A stretch of 64,000 nt of DNA from Marinicauda pacifica (GCF_004793635.1 NZ_SRXV01000001.1:868501-932500), one strand, 5' to 3'. Positions 8,143 through 17,401 are shown, numbered from the stretch's first letter. A program made the numbers and translations. The notes: generated by a model from the sequence alone, not told the origin.

Positions 8143-8670
8143 ATGACGACCGAGCATGTCGAGCGTTTGCGGTTGAAATACCGTCCGGACGAACTGTTCG
8201 ATCTGGTCGCGGATATCCGCCAATACCCCAAATTCATTCCGCTGATCACGGCCATGCGCGTGACGCGAAACCATGTCTCGGACGGCGAAGGGGAGATGGA
8301 CGCCGAGGCGAGGGTGAAGTTCCGCTTTGTGCGCGAGAAATTCACCTCGCGCGTTCACCTGTGCAAGCCGGACCGCCGGATCGATGTCACCTATCTGTCC
8401 GGGCCGTTTACCGACCTGGCCAATCGGTGGCGCTTCCACGAATTGTCAGACGGCTCGACGCTGGTTGATTTCTGGATTCGCTACCATTTCCGCAATCCGA
8501 TCCTGCAGATGCTGGTCGACACCAATCGAGGCCGGGCTGTGCGCTTCCTGATCGACGCGTTCGAGGGAGCCGCGCAGAAGCGTCTCGAGCCGGTCGGAAA
8601 GGACACTCTGGACGTCGAGGCGGAGATGAAGGGGCTAGAAGGCCTCCTTCAGAAGACCCAGAGCGGTTAG
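8143..8670 (+). CDS. COQ10/RatA-like START-fold protein
   Basis: 175 residues of the polyketide cyclase/START-fold family: FDLVADIRQYPKFIPLITAMRV, then FTSRVHLCKPDRRIDVTYLSGPF and the C-terminal amphipathic segment. In mitochondria COQ10 binds coenzyme Q and supports respiration; the E. coli relative is RatA. Placement directly after lipA is common in alphaproteobacteria and fits a respiratory or ubiquinone role rather than a toxin role. Its last 36 bases overlap the 3' end of the convergent pncC-like gene. Confidence 0.87.
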   Translation: MTTEHVERLRLKYRPDELFDLVADIRQYPKFIPLITAMRVTRNHVSDGEGEMDAEARVKFRFVREKFTSRVHLCKPDRRIDVTYLSGPFTDLANRWRFHELSDGSTLVDFWIRYHFRNPILQMLVDTNRGRAVRFLIDAFEGAAQKRLEPVGKDTLDVEAEMKGLEGLLQKTQSG

Positions 8671-9123
8671 GGCTGCGCGCTCGCGCACTTGCGAGCGGCC
8701 GAGCTCGCCAAATTCTTCACGGAATGTGCGGACGGCCTGGCCGGTTCTGGCTACACCAAACCACACCAGTCCCACCGGCTTTGATGCCGTTGCGCCGCCA
8801 GGGCCGGCAATGCCGGTAATAGACACGGCCAGTCCGGCATTCGAATGCTCAAGTGCCCCGTCCGCCATTGCGCGCGCGACCTCTTCCGACACGGCACCGT
8901 GGGTGTCGATCAGCGCTCTATCAACGCCGAGCATTTCCTGCTTGGCCTCGTTGGAATAGGTCACGAAGCCGCGGTCAAGAACGCTGGATGAGCCGGCGAT
9001 CTCGGTCAACGCCCCGGCCACGATGCCGCCGGTGCAGCTTTCGGCGGTGGCGATCATCAGGCCATGCTCGCGCGACAAGGCGTTCACGTTCTCTGCAAGC
9101 CTAATCAGGTTGGCCGGTAACAT
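8635..9123 (-). CDS. pncC: CinA C-terminal-domain protein (NMN amidohydrolase family)
   Basis: 162 residues corresponding to the stand-alone C-terminal domain of CinA, with TAESCTGGIVAG near the N-terminus and SITGIAGPGGATASKPVG as the second signature. PncC deamidates nicotinamide mononucleotide in pyridine-nucleotide recycling. It starts two bases after the ispDF stop on the same strand, so the two are probably cotranscribed. The 3' end overlaps the convergent COQ10-like gene by 36 bases. Confidence 0.88.
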   Translation of the reverse strand: MLPANLIRLAENVNALSREHGLMIATAESCTGGIVAGALTEIAGSSSVLDRGFVTYSNEAKQEMLGVDRALIDTHGAVSEEVARAMADGALEHSNAGLAVSITGIAGPGGATASKPVGLVWFGVARTGQAVRTFREEFGELGRSQVRERAALTALGLLKEAF

Positions 9124-9125
9124 GG

Positions 9126-10274
9126 TCAGTGCACCCTCACGGTCACGATGGCTTCAGCGGCGAGACCTTCGCCCCGTCCGGTAAAGCCGAGCTTCTCGGT
9201 TGTGGTCGCCTTGATGTTCACCCGCTGTGGCGCAAGGTCCAGGATCGCAGCGACTCTCGTCCGCATGGCATCCCGGAAGGGTCCGATCCTGGGGCGCTCA
9301 CAGATCAGTGTGACATCCACGTGGACCGGGCTTGCCCCGGCCTCCCGCGCCAGCCCCAGCGCATGGCGCAGGAAATCGACTGAGTCCGCATCCTTCCACC
9401 GCGCATCGGTCGGGGGAAAGTGCTGGCCGATATCGCCCTGACCCGATGCACCCAGGAGCGCGTCGGTAATGGCGTGCAGGCCGGCATCGGCGTCAGAATG
9501 ACCGACAAGGCGAAGGGAGCAGTCGATGAAGACTCCGCACAGGGTCAGACCATCGCCCGGCGCGAGGCGGTGAACGTCGTAGCCGGAACCCGACACGGTC
9601 ATGGCCGCAGGGTTCGGTTGGAGCAGGGATGCCATACGCTCGAAATCCTCAGGCCAGGTCACCTTGAAATTACGCTCCTCGCCCGGGACGGTGGCCACCG
9701 GGAGACCGGTTGCGCGCGCCAGGGCGCTCTCGTCAGGATAGCTGACCTCGCCGGCGCGCGTGAAGGCCTCGGTCAGACGGGCCCGCTCGAAGGCCTGCGG
9801 AGTCTGGAGACGCATCAGCCCGTCGCGGGAAACCGGCACGAGTCCGCTTTCATCCTCCCGCGTCAGGGCATCGGCCACAGGCAGGACGGGAACGGCACCC
9901 GGAGCATCGTCGAGCGCCGCCAGCAGCCTGTCGATCAGGGCAGGGGTGACACCGGGCCTGGCGGCATCATGGATGAGCACATGTGGTGCGTCAGCAACCT
10001 CGAGCGCCGCGCGTACGGAGGCGGTCCGGCTGGTCCCGCCCGGCACGACAGAAACGGGGCAGACGAGGCCTTGCGTCATGTCCTCGACCCGCGCGACCTG
10101 ATCGGGGGCGCACGCGATGACGATCTCTGCGCAGTCGCGATGCTGGCTGAAGGTTTCGACGCTCCAGCGCAGCATGGGCTTGCCCGCCAGGGGGCGGAAC
10201 TGCTTGGGCTCACTCCCTCCCGCACGCTCGCCCCGGCCGGCGGCAACGATACAGGCGGTGAAGCGGGAGGCCAT
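9126..10274 (-). CDS. ispDF: Bifunctional IspD-IspF, methylerythritol phosphate pathway
   Basis: A 382-residue fusion. Residues about 1-225 are the IspD cytidylyltransferase (AAGRGERAGGSEPKQF nucleotide motif; HDAARP). Residues about 228-382 are IspF 2-C-methyl-D-erythritol 2,4-cyclodiphosphate synthase (SGYDVHRL, GHSDADAGLHAI metal site, TTTEKLGFTGRGEG). The fusion performs two non-consecutive steps of isoprenoid precursor synthesis and is typical of alphaproteobacteria. It diverges from dusB. Confidence 0.96.
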   Translation of the reverse strand: MASRFTACIVAAGRGERAGGSEPKQFRPLAGKPMLRWSVETFSQHRDCAEIVIACAPDQVARVEDMTQGLVCPVSVVPGGTSRTASVRAALEVADAPHVLIHDAARPGVTPALIDRLLAALDDAPGAVPVLPVADALTREDESGLVPVSRDGLMRLQTPQAFERARLTEAFTRAGEVSYPDESALARATGLPVATVPGEERNFKVTWPEDFERMASLLQPNPAAMTVSGSGYDVHRLAPGDGLTLCGVFIDCSLRLVGHSDADAGLHAITDALLGASGQGDIGQHFPPTDARWKDADSVDFLRHALGLAREAGASPVHVDVTLICERPRIGPFRDAMRTRVAAILDLAPQRVNIKATTTEKLGFTGRGEGLAAEAIVTVRVH

Positions 10275-10354
10275 GGGCGGAGGTTCCGGTCGCAGATTGC
10301 AGATCAGGCAGGTGGAAGCGTTACGGTCTCTGGAAGCCCAGGTCCAGACGCGCT

Positions 10355-11386
10355 ATGAGCAGAATGATGGCCGACACCGCTGCGACATCGACCTTTTCCA
10401 TCGGTTCCGTCTTCGTGCGCGGGCCCTGTCTGCTTGCGCCCATGTCCGGCGTGACCGACTACCCGATCCGCAAGCAGGCCTGGCGCTTCGGCGCGGGGCT
10501 GGTCGTGTCCGAAATGGTCGCGTGCGAGACTCTGGCGCAGGGGCGCGAGGATGTCGTGCGGCGCATGCGCGGCGATTCCGGCAGCGGACCGCGCGTCATC
10601 CAGCTGGCCGGGCGCGAGGCGAAATGGATGGATATCGGCGCGCGCATAGCGGCTGACGCCGGCGCCGAGGTGATCGACATCAATATGGGCTGCCCGGCAA
10701 AACAGGTCACTCGCGGGCTGTCGGGATCTGCGCTGATGCGCGATCTCGATCACGCGCTCGGTCTGATCGAGGCGACGGTGCGGGCCGTGTCCCTGCCGGT
10801 GACGTTGAAAATGCGCCTCGGCTGGGATCAGGACAGCGTGAATGCGCCCGAACTTGCCCGCCGGGCACAGGATGCCGGCATCCAGATGGTCACCGTCCAC
10901 GGGCGGACGCGGCAGCAATTCTACAAGGGCCAGGCCGACTGGGCCGCGGTACGCGCCGTGCGCGATGTCTGCACGCTGCCCCTCGTGGTCAACGGAGATA
11001 TCGCGACCCCGGACGAGGCCCGGACCGCTCTGCGTCAGTCGGGCGCCGACGCGGTCATGGTGGGCCGTGCGAGTCAGGGACGTCCCTGGCTGCCGGGCGC
11101 CATCGGGCACGCCCTTCGCGACGGCGGAGCTCTGGTGGAACCGGGGGTCGCCATTGCGGGGCAGGCGCTGGACGAGGCGCTCGCAGATTCGGTCGAGCTC
11201 TACGGCGAAGAGCTCGGCGTGCGCTGCATGCGCAAGCATTTCGCGAGCTTTGTGGACTGGGCCGAACCGGATGCGGACCGCGCCAAACAGGCGCGGGCGC
11301 AATTGTGCCGCGAAACTTCGGCGACCCGGACGCGCGCCGCCTTGCTCGCCTTCTGCGACACGGCCTCGCGGCAGGCTGCCGCGTGA
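10355..11386 (+). CDS. dusB: tRNA-dihydrouridine synthase (NifR3/DusB type)
   Basis: A 343-residue FMN enzyme that reduces uridine to dihydrouridine in tRNA. Visible signatures: LLAPMSGVTDYP, INMGCPAKQVT with the conserved GCP cysteine, LKMRLGWD, VHGRTRQQFYKG and NGDI. It is the first gene before ntrBC, the classic 'nifR3' position. The start is uncertain because further ATGs occur at codons 4 and 5. Its stop overlaps the ntrB GTG start, suggesting translational coupling. Confidence 0.95.
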   Translation: MSRMMADTAATSTFSIGSVFVRGPCLLAPMSGVTDYPIRKQAWRFGAGLVVSEMVACETLAQGREDVVRRMRGDSGSGPRVIQLAGREAKWMDIGARIAADAGAEVIDINMGCPAKQVTRGLSGSALMRDLDHALGLIEATVRAVSLPVTLKMRLGWDQDSVNAPELARRAQDAGIQMVTVHGRTRQQFYKGQADWAAVRAVRDVCTLPLVVNGDIATPDEARTALRQSGADAVMVGRASQGRPWLPGAIGHALRDGGALVEPGVAIAGQALDEALADSVELYGEELGVRCMRKHFASFVDWAEPDADRAKQARAQLCRETSATRTRAALLAFCDTASRQAAA

Positions 11387-12432
11387 GTCTCGACGCGATC
11401 GAACGGCGCGCGGCGCGGGCGGCCGAGACCGCCGCGTCAGTGCTGATCATGATCGATGCCTGCGGACAGGTAATTTACGCAAACGGGGCGGCTGAGCCAC
11501 TTTTCGGACGCTCGCGTCAGCGCCTGATCGGAGCCGATCTGGAGGAGCTTGGCGCGTGGGGCCGTGTGGCCGGGGAGATTGCACGGCGCGCGCGGATCAG
11601 CGGACGCGAAGTGCTTGCTCACGATGTGTCGCTCCACGAGGGCGACGAGCGCCTGCGCGGTGCCATCGACGCGGTTCCGGACGGAGACGATCTGTGTCTC
11701 GTGATCCGGCCGACCCCGGCCGCATCGGTCCAGCCCAGCGGCGAGGGGGCGGCCAATGCCGCGGTCGGATTCGGACGCCTGCTTTCGCACGAGCTGAAGA
11801 ACCCGATTGCAGGCGCGCGCGGCGCGGCCCAGCTCATTTCACAGACAGCAGATGGCGAGACTGCCGAGCTCGCCGCAATCATCATGACCGAACTGGATCG
11901 GGCCCGGCGGATTGCGGAGCACTGGAGCCGGATCGGCGATGTGGTTGCCGGTGAGGCCACCTCGATCAATCTGCACGCGCTCGCGCGTGAGGCTATTGCC
12001 TCGGCACGCGTAGCTGCGGGCAACGAGATCCGCTTCCAGGAAGCGTTCGACCCATCTTTGCCGGAAGCCTGGGGCGACCGCGACCTCCTGTTGCAGGCGG
12101 TCCTCAACCTGCTGACGAACTCGGCGGAGGCCATTGCGCGCCATGGCGACGGACTGGTGCGCCTGACGACGCGCTATCGCCGGCTGGGACCGGGCAGCGC
12201 GGCGCCGGATGCCCGCCTGGAGCTGGAGGTGCTCGATACAGGGCCGGGCGTGCCGGACCGGCTGGCCGGGAGTATCTTCAATCCCTTCGTGACGGGGAAG
12301 CCGGCGGGCGAGGGGCTGGGCCTGGCCTTTGTCAGCCGCGTGGCGGACCTTCACAATGGCGCGGTTGAATTCGAAAGCCGGCCCGGACGGACCGTGTTCA
12401 AGCTCTTCCTTCAGGAGGCCAGGGATACATGA
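11383..12432 (+). CDS. ntrB: Nitrogen regulation sensor kinase NtrB
   Basis: The GTG at 11383 overlaps the dusB stop (GTGA); an upstream TTG would overlap dusB by 82 bases, so I prefer GTG (349 residues). A PAS-like N-terminus is followed by a histidine-kinase core with phospho-acceptor His136 (LSHELKNPIAGARG), N-box LLTNSAEA, DTGPGVP and GEGLGLAFV, all intact. NtrB normally phosphorylates NtrC under nitrogen limitation in response to PII. Its partner NtrC, 4 bases overlapping downstream, has a degenerate ATPase domain. Confidence 0.95.
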   Translation: MSLDAIERRAARAAETAASVLIMIDACGQVIYANGAAEPLFGRSRQRLIGADLEELGAWGRVAGEIARRARISGREVLAHDVSLHEGDERLRGAIDAVPDGDDLCLVIRPTPAASVQPSGEGAANAAVGFGRLLSHELKNPIAGARGAAQLISQTADGETAELAAIIMTELDRARRIAEHWSRIGDVVAGEATSINLHALAREAIASARVAAGNEIRFQEAFDPSLPEAWGDRDLLLQAVLNLLTNSAEAIARHGDGLVRLTTRYRRLGPGSAAPDARLELEVLDTGPGVPDRLAGSIFNPFVTGKPAGEGLGLAFVSRVADLHNGAVEFESRPGRTVFKLFLQEARDT

Positions 12433-13676
12433 CCGCCCGCATTCTTGTGCTTGAGGATGACGAGTCGCTGCGCCTGGTCGTGACCAAGGCTTTGTCGCGT
12501 GCCGGATTTGATGTGCGCGCGACCGCCTCTCCGCAGAGCGCGATCGACCGTATGATCGGCGGGGACGCAGATCTGCTGGTCGCCGATGTCGTACTGGGTC
12601 AGGAGAATTTCCTGGATCGCATCGACGAAATCACGCGCGTGCGTCCCGATGCACCCATCATCATCGTGAGTGCACAGACGACTGCCGCGACCGCAATCCA
12701 CGCGGCCAAGCGGGGCGCGCGGCGATATCTTCCCAAGCCGTTCGACCTGGATGAGCTGACCCGTGCAGTCAGCGCCTGCCTGGCGGCTCATCCGGGGCGC
12801 AGCGGCGAGACAAGCCGGCCGACAAAGTCCGGCGGGTACGAAGGCTTGCTGGGCCGGTCGCGCGCGATGCAGACGGTTTTCCAGGCGCTCGGCCGATTAT
12901 CCCGTGTCGTTTGCCCCGTGCTGCTCACCGGGCCGGAGGGCTCTGGCCGTGCTACGGCTGCACGTGCGCTGCACACCGCCCGCGGCGGACGCAAGCTGAT
13001 CGAGCTGGGTCCGGCCCGGCTTGACCGCGAGGGGCCCGGCGCGGCAACGGGCGAGGCCGATGGTCTCTTGCTTCGCCGCGCCGACATGTGGAGCGAGCGG
13101 GCCGCGCAGCAGGTGCGAGAGTGGTGCGAAGCTCAACCCGCCACCAACCTCTACGTCACCGGTTCGCCCACCGTCCGCAACGCGTTGCCGGATGCGCTCT
13201 ATTTTCTCATCGGTGCGGGCCTTGTCGAGCTGCCCCCGCTCCGAGATCGCGAGGGCGATCTCGATCTGATCGTCGATCATGTCTGGTCGAGGCTTTCGCC
13301 GGAGCGAAGCCTGCCCGCACAGGTGCGCACGGCCCTCTCACGCTGGGCCTGGCCGGGTGAGGTGCGCGAACTGGAATTCGTGCTCACGCGGTTGAGCCTT
13401 TGCGAGATGCCTTCAGCCGAGCTCCTGGCGGGCCTTCTTGCGCAAGCAGGCGAACACGCGGAGGCCCTGGAGGCCGCCGTCATCGACGCTGCCAGCCGCG
13501 CGTTCGCCTCTGGCCAGGCGGACCCCGGGCGCAGCGTTCACGACCGCGTCGATGCCGCGCTGATCGAAGCAGCCCTGTCACGGACTGGCGGCGTGCGGCG
13601 CGATGCCGCCACACTTCTGGGCTGGAATCGCAACACGTTGGCCAGACGGATCGAAGCGCTGAATCTGGATGTCTGA
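12429..13676 (+). CDS. ntrC: NtrC-family response regulator with degenerate AAA+ domain
   Basis: 415 residues, ATG overlapping the ntrB stop. The receiver domain is intact (Asp10, Asp11, phospho-acceptor Asp53, Lys103). The central domain is clearly derived from a sigma-54 activator (LPPLRDREGDLDLI; WAWPGEVRELEFV) but is shortened and lacks function motifs. Walker A reads GPEGSGRA (Lys replaced by Arg174), the GAFTGA region is gone, and the Walker B position reads LLLRRADM without the Asp-Glu pair. The Fis-type helix-turn-helix (RRDAATLLGWNRNTLARRI) is intact. Inference: a phosphorylation-controlled DNA-binding regulator that cannot drive sigma-54 transcription. Loss of GAFTGA in Caulobacter NtrC is known to me; loss of the ATPase residues goes further. 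Confidence 0.9.
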   Translation: MTARILVLEDDESLRLVVTKALSRAGFDVRATASPQSAIDRMIGGDADLLVADVVLGQENFLDRIDEITRVRPDAPIIIVSAQTTAATAIHAAKRGARRYLPKPFDLDELTRAVSACLAAHPGRSGETSRPTKSGGYEGLLGRSRAMQTVFQALGRLSRVVCPVLLTGPEGSGRATAARALHTARGGRKLIELGPARLDREGPGAATGEADGLLLRRADMWSERAAQQVREWCEAQPATNLYVTGSPTVRNALPDALYFLIGAGLVELPPLRDREGDLDLIVDHVWSRLSPERSLPAQVRTALSRWAWPGEVRELEFVLTRLSLCEMPSAELLAGLLAQAGEHAEALEAAVIDAASRAFASGQADPGRSVHDRVDAALIEAALSRTGGVRRDAATLLGWNRNTLARRIEALNLDV

Positions 13677-13700
13677 GTTGCGCCAGTTCGGCAACAGAGC

Positions 13701-15974
13701 GTGGACAATGGGTCACACTCGCGTCAGGATGGGCGTCTGTTTAATGGAGCGCTTCCTGCGTTGACTTTCAGAAGGCAACACCTGACCCGTGCCGGAGGCC
13801 GATCGCTTTTCGCGGTCGGGTTCGCGCTGGCCAGTATCGGGCTGATCCTGCTCGCCTTCCTGTCGATGTCGCGCGACGCCGACGAGAATAGCCGCCAGCT
13901 CTATGCACTCATCTTCGGCAATGGCGCGCTGATCCTGGTTCTGCTGAGTGCGGCCGGCATCCGGGTGGTGCGAAAACTCATGGGACGCCGCTTCGGCGAA
14001 CCGGCGCCGCGCCTGCATATCCGCTTCATCATCCTGTTTTCGGTCGCCGCGATCACCCCGGCCGTCCTGACCGCGGGGTTCAACGCGCTCGTCCTGGGCC
14101 GGGGCATGGAGTTCTGGCTGGGCGAGCCGGTGAACACACTCGTGGAAAGCGTAGCCGATCTCGGACGAGAACAGGCACCCGAGGAGCTCGAACTGGCCCG
14201 CATCCAGATGCGGTCGATGGCCAACGACCTCTCCCAGGGCGAGGCGGTCGAAGCGCTGCGCAGCAATCGGATCGTGTATTCGGCCTATCTGCGTGAGCAG
14301 GCGATCCGGCGGAATTTCCAGGCTGCCTACATCGTGGATTCCCAGTCCACCATTCTGGCCCGCGCCGAAGCTCAGAATGCGCCGCTTTTCACGGCGCCAT
14401 CACCACGCCTGTTCCAGATTCTCGGCGACACCGAAATTGCGGTTTCCGACCCGGTGACACGGGACGATGCGCCTGATTTCGTCCGGCTATTGCTCGAGCT
14501 GCCCGCCTACGAGGATGCCTATCTCTACGTCGTCTGGTACCACGATTTCAGCCTGCTGACGCAGACCGAACAAGCCACGGCCGCGTTCCGCGATGCGGTC
14601 GCGGCGGAGGAACAGACGCGCCGTCTCTTCTTCTTTGTCTACGTCGAGGCGGCCATGCTGATCCTGGCCGGCGCGATCTGGCTGGCATTGTCGGCTGCCA
14701 ACCAGGTCGTGGCCCCGGTCGGCAGACTGGTGAGCGCAGCCGAACGTGTGCGCCGCGGAGATCTGGACGCGCGCGTCGAAGTGGCCGGCAATCCCGATGA
14801 GCTCGCCGCCCTTGGGCGGGCCTTCAACCGGATGACTCGCCAGCTGAATAGCCAGCGCTCGACGCTTCTGGAGGTCAACGCGGAGGCCGAGCGGCGGCGC
14901 GCCTTCATCGAGGCGGTGCTGACCGGTGTCAGCGCCGGGGTGATCGGCGTTGACTCAGACGGACGCATCACACTCATGAACCGTTCTGCCGCAACCCTTC
15001 TCGGCCTCGAACCGGGCGATGTCGTTGGCGAGACGGTCGATACCGCTGCGCCTGTGTTCGCGGCGGTCGTGGAGGAGGCGGCTCGCCGTCCGAGCGACAT
15101 TGCGGAGCGTCAGATCGACCTGACTGGCGCGGATGGCGCTCTGGTTCACCTCAATGCGCGCGCGGCACTCGATGACGATGGTGGGATGGTGATCACCTTC
15201 GACGACGTGACACGGCTGGTTGCGGCACAGCGCAACGCGGCCTGGCGGGACGTGGCGCGGCGGATCGCTCATGAAATCAAGAACCCGTTGACGCCTATCC
15301 AGCTCTCCGCCGAGCGTTTACGGCGCAAGTACCGCAAGGATGTGGACGAGACCCAGGTCGATGTCTTCGACCGGTGCGTGGATACGATCGTCCGACAAGT
15401 CAGCGATATTGGCCGGATGGTCGATGAATTCTCGACCTTCGCGCGAATGCCCGCGCCGAAAATGGAAGTCACCGATCTCAATGTCGTGGCGGAAGGGGCG
15501 GTTTTCGCGCAGAGGGTCGCCTCGCCGCAGATCAGGGTCTCGCTGCAGCGTCCCGACGACGCGGTGATGGTGGAATGCGATTCGCGTCTGGCGACACAAT
15601 CTCTGGCCAATATACTGAAAAACGCGGCCGAATCGGTTTCCACCCGAATGGAATCGGAGGCCGGGAAGTCGATCGGCCAGATGCAGGTTTCAGTCCTGGT
15701 TCAGGATGGGTTCGCGATCATCGAGGTCAAGGATGACGGGTTGGGCTGGCCATCGCCGGACAAGGCGCGGCTGACAGAGCCCTACATGACGACGCGCGAG
15801 AAAGGGACCGGGCTGGGCCTCGCCATCGTTCGGCGGGTCATGGAAGACCATTCGGGCCGGCTGGAGCTTCACGATCGCGACGATTCCCAACAGGGCGCCG
15901 TGGTTCGGCTGGCCTTCCCCTTGCTAGACAATAACGGCTCACTGCCCAACCGCGCCGAAAGCGCGCAAGTTTGA
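13701..15974 (+). CDS. ntrY: Nitrogen regulation sensor kinase NtrY
   Basis: 757 residues from a GTG start; a TTG at 13761 is an alternative and no convincing ribosome-binding site decides between them. Three or four N-terminal membrane helices flank a periplasmic segment (about residues 130-310), followed by HAMP (APVGRLVSAAERVRRGDL), PAS, the histidine box with His524 (RRIAHEIKNPLTPIQLS), and the ATPase domain (ILKNAAES, DDGLGWP, GTGLGLAI). NtrY with NtrX forms the second nitrogen/redox two-component system, typical of alphaproteobacteria. Confidence 0.94.
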   Translation: MDNGSHSRQDGRLFNGALPALTFRRQHLTRAGGRSLFAVGFALASIGLILLAFLSMSRDADENSRQLYALIFGNGALILVLLSAAGIRVVRKLMGRRFGEPAPRLHIRFIILFSVAAITPAVLTAGFNALVLGRGMEFWLGEPVNTLVESVADLGREQAPEELELARIQMRSMANDLSQGEAVEALRSNRIVYSAYLREQAIRRNFQAAYIVDSQSTILARAEAQNAPLFTAPSPRLFQILGDTEIAVSDPVTRDDAPDFVRLLLELPAYEDAYLYVVWYHDFSLLTQTEQATAAFRDAVAAEEQTRRLFFFVYVEAAMLILAGAIWLALSAANQVVAPVGRLVSAAERVRRGDLDARVEVAGNPDELAALGRAFNRMTRQLNSQRSTLLEVNAEAERRRAFIEAVLTGVSAGVIGVDSDGRITLMNRSAATLLGLEPGDVVGETVDTAAPVFAAVVEEAARRPSDIAERQIDLTGADGALVHLNARAALDDDGGMVITFDDVTRLVAAQRNAAWRDVARRIAHEIKNPLTPIQLSAERLRRKYRKDVDETQVDVFDRCVDTIVRQVSDIGRMVDEFSTFARMPAPKMEVTDLNVVAEGAVFAQRVASPQIRVSLQRPDDAVMVECDSRLATQSLANILKNAAESVSTRMESEAGKSIGQMQVSVLVQDGFAIIEVKDDGLGWPSPDKARLTEPYMTTREKGTGLGLAIVRRVMEDHSGRLELHDRDDSQQGAVVRLAFPLLDNNGSLPNRAESAQV

Positions 15975-15981
15975 GGACGAG

Positions 15982-17382
15982 ATGGCGCAAGATATCCTGA
16001 TCGTAGACGACGAAACCGATATCCGGGAATTGATTGGCGGTCTCCTGGAAGATGAGGGCTATATCGCGCGCTACGCTTCACAAGCGGACGAGGCGCTCGC
16101 AGAAATGCGACAGCGCACGCCCTCGCTCGCGATTCTTGATGTCTGGTTGCAAGGCAGCCGGCTCGACGGAATCGAGCTTCTCGACGAAATCAAGCGGGGC
16201 GACCCCGACATGCCGGTGATCGTCATTTCCGGTCACGGCACGATCGAAACGGCCGTCGCCGCGATCCGCAAAGGCGCTTATGATTTTATAGAAAAGCCGT
16301 TTAAATCCGATAAGTTACTGCTGACAGTTCAGCGGGCGCTCGAAGCTTCCCAACTGCGCCGGGAAAATGCCGAGCTTCGCAAGAAAAGCGATCTTCAAGA
16401 TCAGCTCATCGGCGATTCCGCGAGCGCGGTTCATCTTCGCCAGACCATCGACCGGGTCGCGCCGACCAATTCGCGCATCCTGATCGAGGGCCCGTCGGGC
16501 TCCGGCAAGGAATTGATTGCCCGCCTTATCCACACCGCGTCCACGCGCCGCGACGGCAATTTCGTGGCCGTCAGCGCCGCGATCATGAATCCGGACAGGG
16601 TCGAGGAAGAATTGTTCGGCACCGAGCGTCCCGACGGCAGCGTGGAGCGCGTGGGCCTTCTTGAGCAGGCTCATAACGGGACTCTGTTCCTGGATGAGGT
16701 CGGCGACATGCCGGTGGCAACGCAGAGCAAACTGCTTCGGATGCTGGTCGAACAGCATTTCCGCAGGATCGGCGGCGGTGTCGATGTGGAAGTGAATGTC
16801 CGCGTCCTGTCCTCCAGCGCCCGTGATCTTCGAGCGCTGATCGCCCAGGGCCGATTCCGCGAGGATCTCTTCCACCGGCTGGCCGTGGTTCCCGTGACGG
16901 TCCCCTCGCTGGCGGAACGGCGTGAGGATATCCCGCGCCTTGTGGAGCATTTCATCGACCGGCTGGCCTCGACATCCGGTCTCACGCGCCGGGTCATCGG
17001 TGACGATGCGATGGCCGCGCTCCAGGCCCATAACTGGCCGGGAAATGTGCGCCAGTTGCGTAATAACGTGGAACGTTTGCTGATCCTGGCCTCGGGCACG
17101 CCGGACGAGCCGGTCACGATCGATGCGCTGCCCTCCGAGGTCGTGTCCCGCGAACATGACGGGGAAGGCTTTGAATCCGAGCGCATGATCGCCTTGCCTC
17201 TGCGCGATGCCCGTGAAAAGTTCGAACGTGAGTACTTGAAAGCGCAGATATCGCGGTTTGGCGGCAACATCTCCCGCACTGCGAGCTTTATCGGCATGGA
17301 GCGCTCCGCGCTCCACCGCAAGCTGAAGGCGCTCGGCGTGGCGAGCAGTCAAAAAGACGCCGATCCGAACGACGCGTCCTGA
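15982..17382 (+). CDS. ntrX: Response regulator NtrX
   Basis: 466 residues, 7 bases after ntrY. Receiver with Asp53; AAA+ domain with intact Walker A (GPSGSGKE, Lys176) and Walker B (LFLDEVGD, Asp238-Glu239); Fis-type helix-turn-helix at the end (ISRTASFIGMERSALHRKL). The sigma-54-contacting GAFTGA loop is absent: the region after ELFG reads TERPDGSVERVGLLEQA. This is common in alphaproteobacterial NtrX, which acts in cell-cycle and respiratory control. With the degenerate NtrC, neither regulator here carries the motif for sigma-54 activation. Confidence 0.94.
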   Translation: MAQDILIVDDETDIRELIGGLLEDEGYIARYASQADEALAEMRQRTPSLAILDVWLQGSRLDGIELLDEIKRGDPDMPVIVISGHGTIETAVAAIRKGAYDFIEKPFKSDKLLLTVQRALEASQLRRENAELRKKSDLQDQLIGDSASAVHLRQTIDRVAPTNSRILIEGPSGSGKELIARLIHTASTRRDGNFVAVSAAIMNPDRVEEELFGTERPDGSVERVGLLEQAHNGTLFLDEVGDMPVATQSKLLRMLVEQHFRRIGGGVDVEVNVRVLSSSARDLRALIAQGRFREDLFHRLAVVPVTVPSLAERREDIPRLVEHFIDRLASTSGLTRRVIGDDAMAALQAHNWPGNVRQLRNNVERLLILASGTPDEPVTIDALPSEVVSREHDGEGFESERMIALPLRDAREKFEREYLKAQISRFGGNISRTASFIGMERSALHRKLKALGVASSQKDADPNDAS

Positions 17383-17401
17383 TTTTTGGAGCAGGTTTCC
17401 T

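Noticed and set aside
8143..8670. RatA toxin of a toxin-antitoxin system
   Set aside because: No RatB-like partner is adjacent, and the position after lipA is the usual one for a COQ10-like respiratory protein.
11305..11382. N-terminal extension of NtrB from a TTG
   Set aside because: It would overlap dusB by 82 bases. The GTG at 11383 overlapping the dusB stop gives a family-typical start and length.
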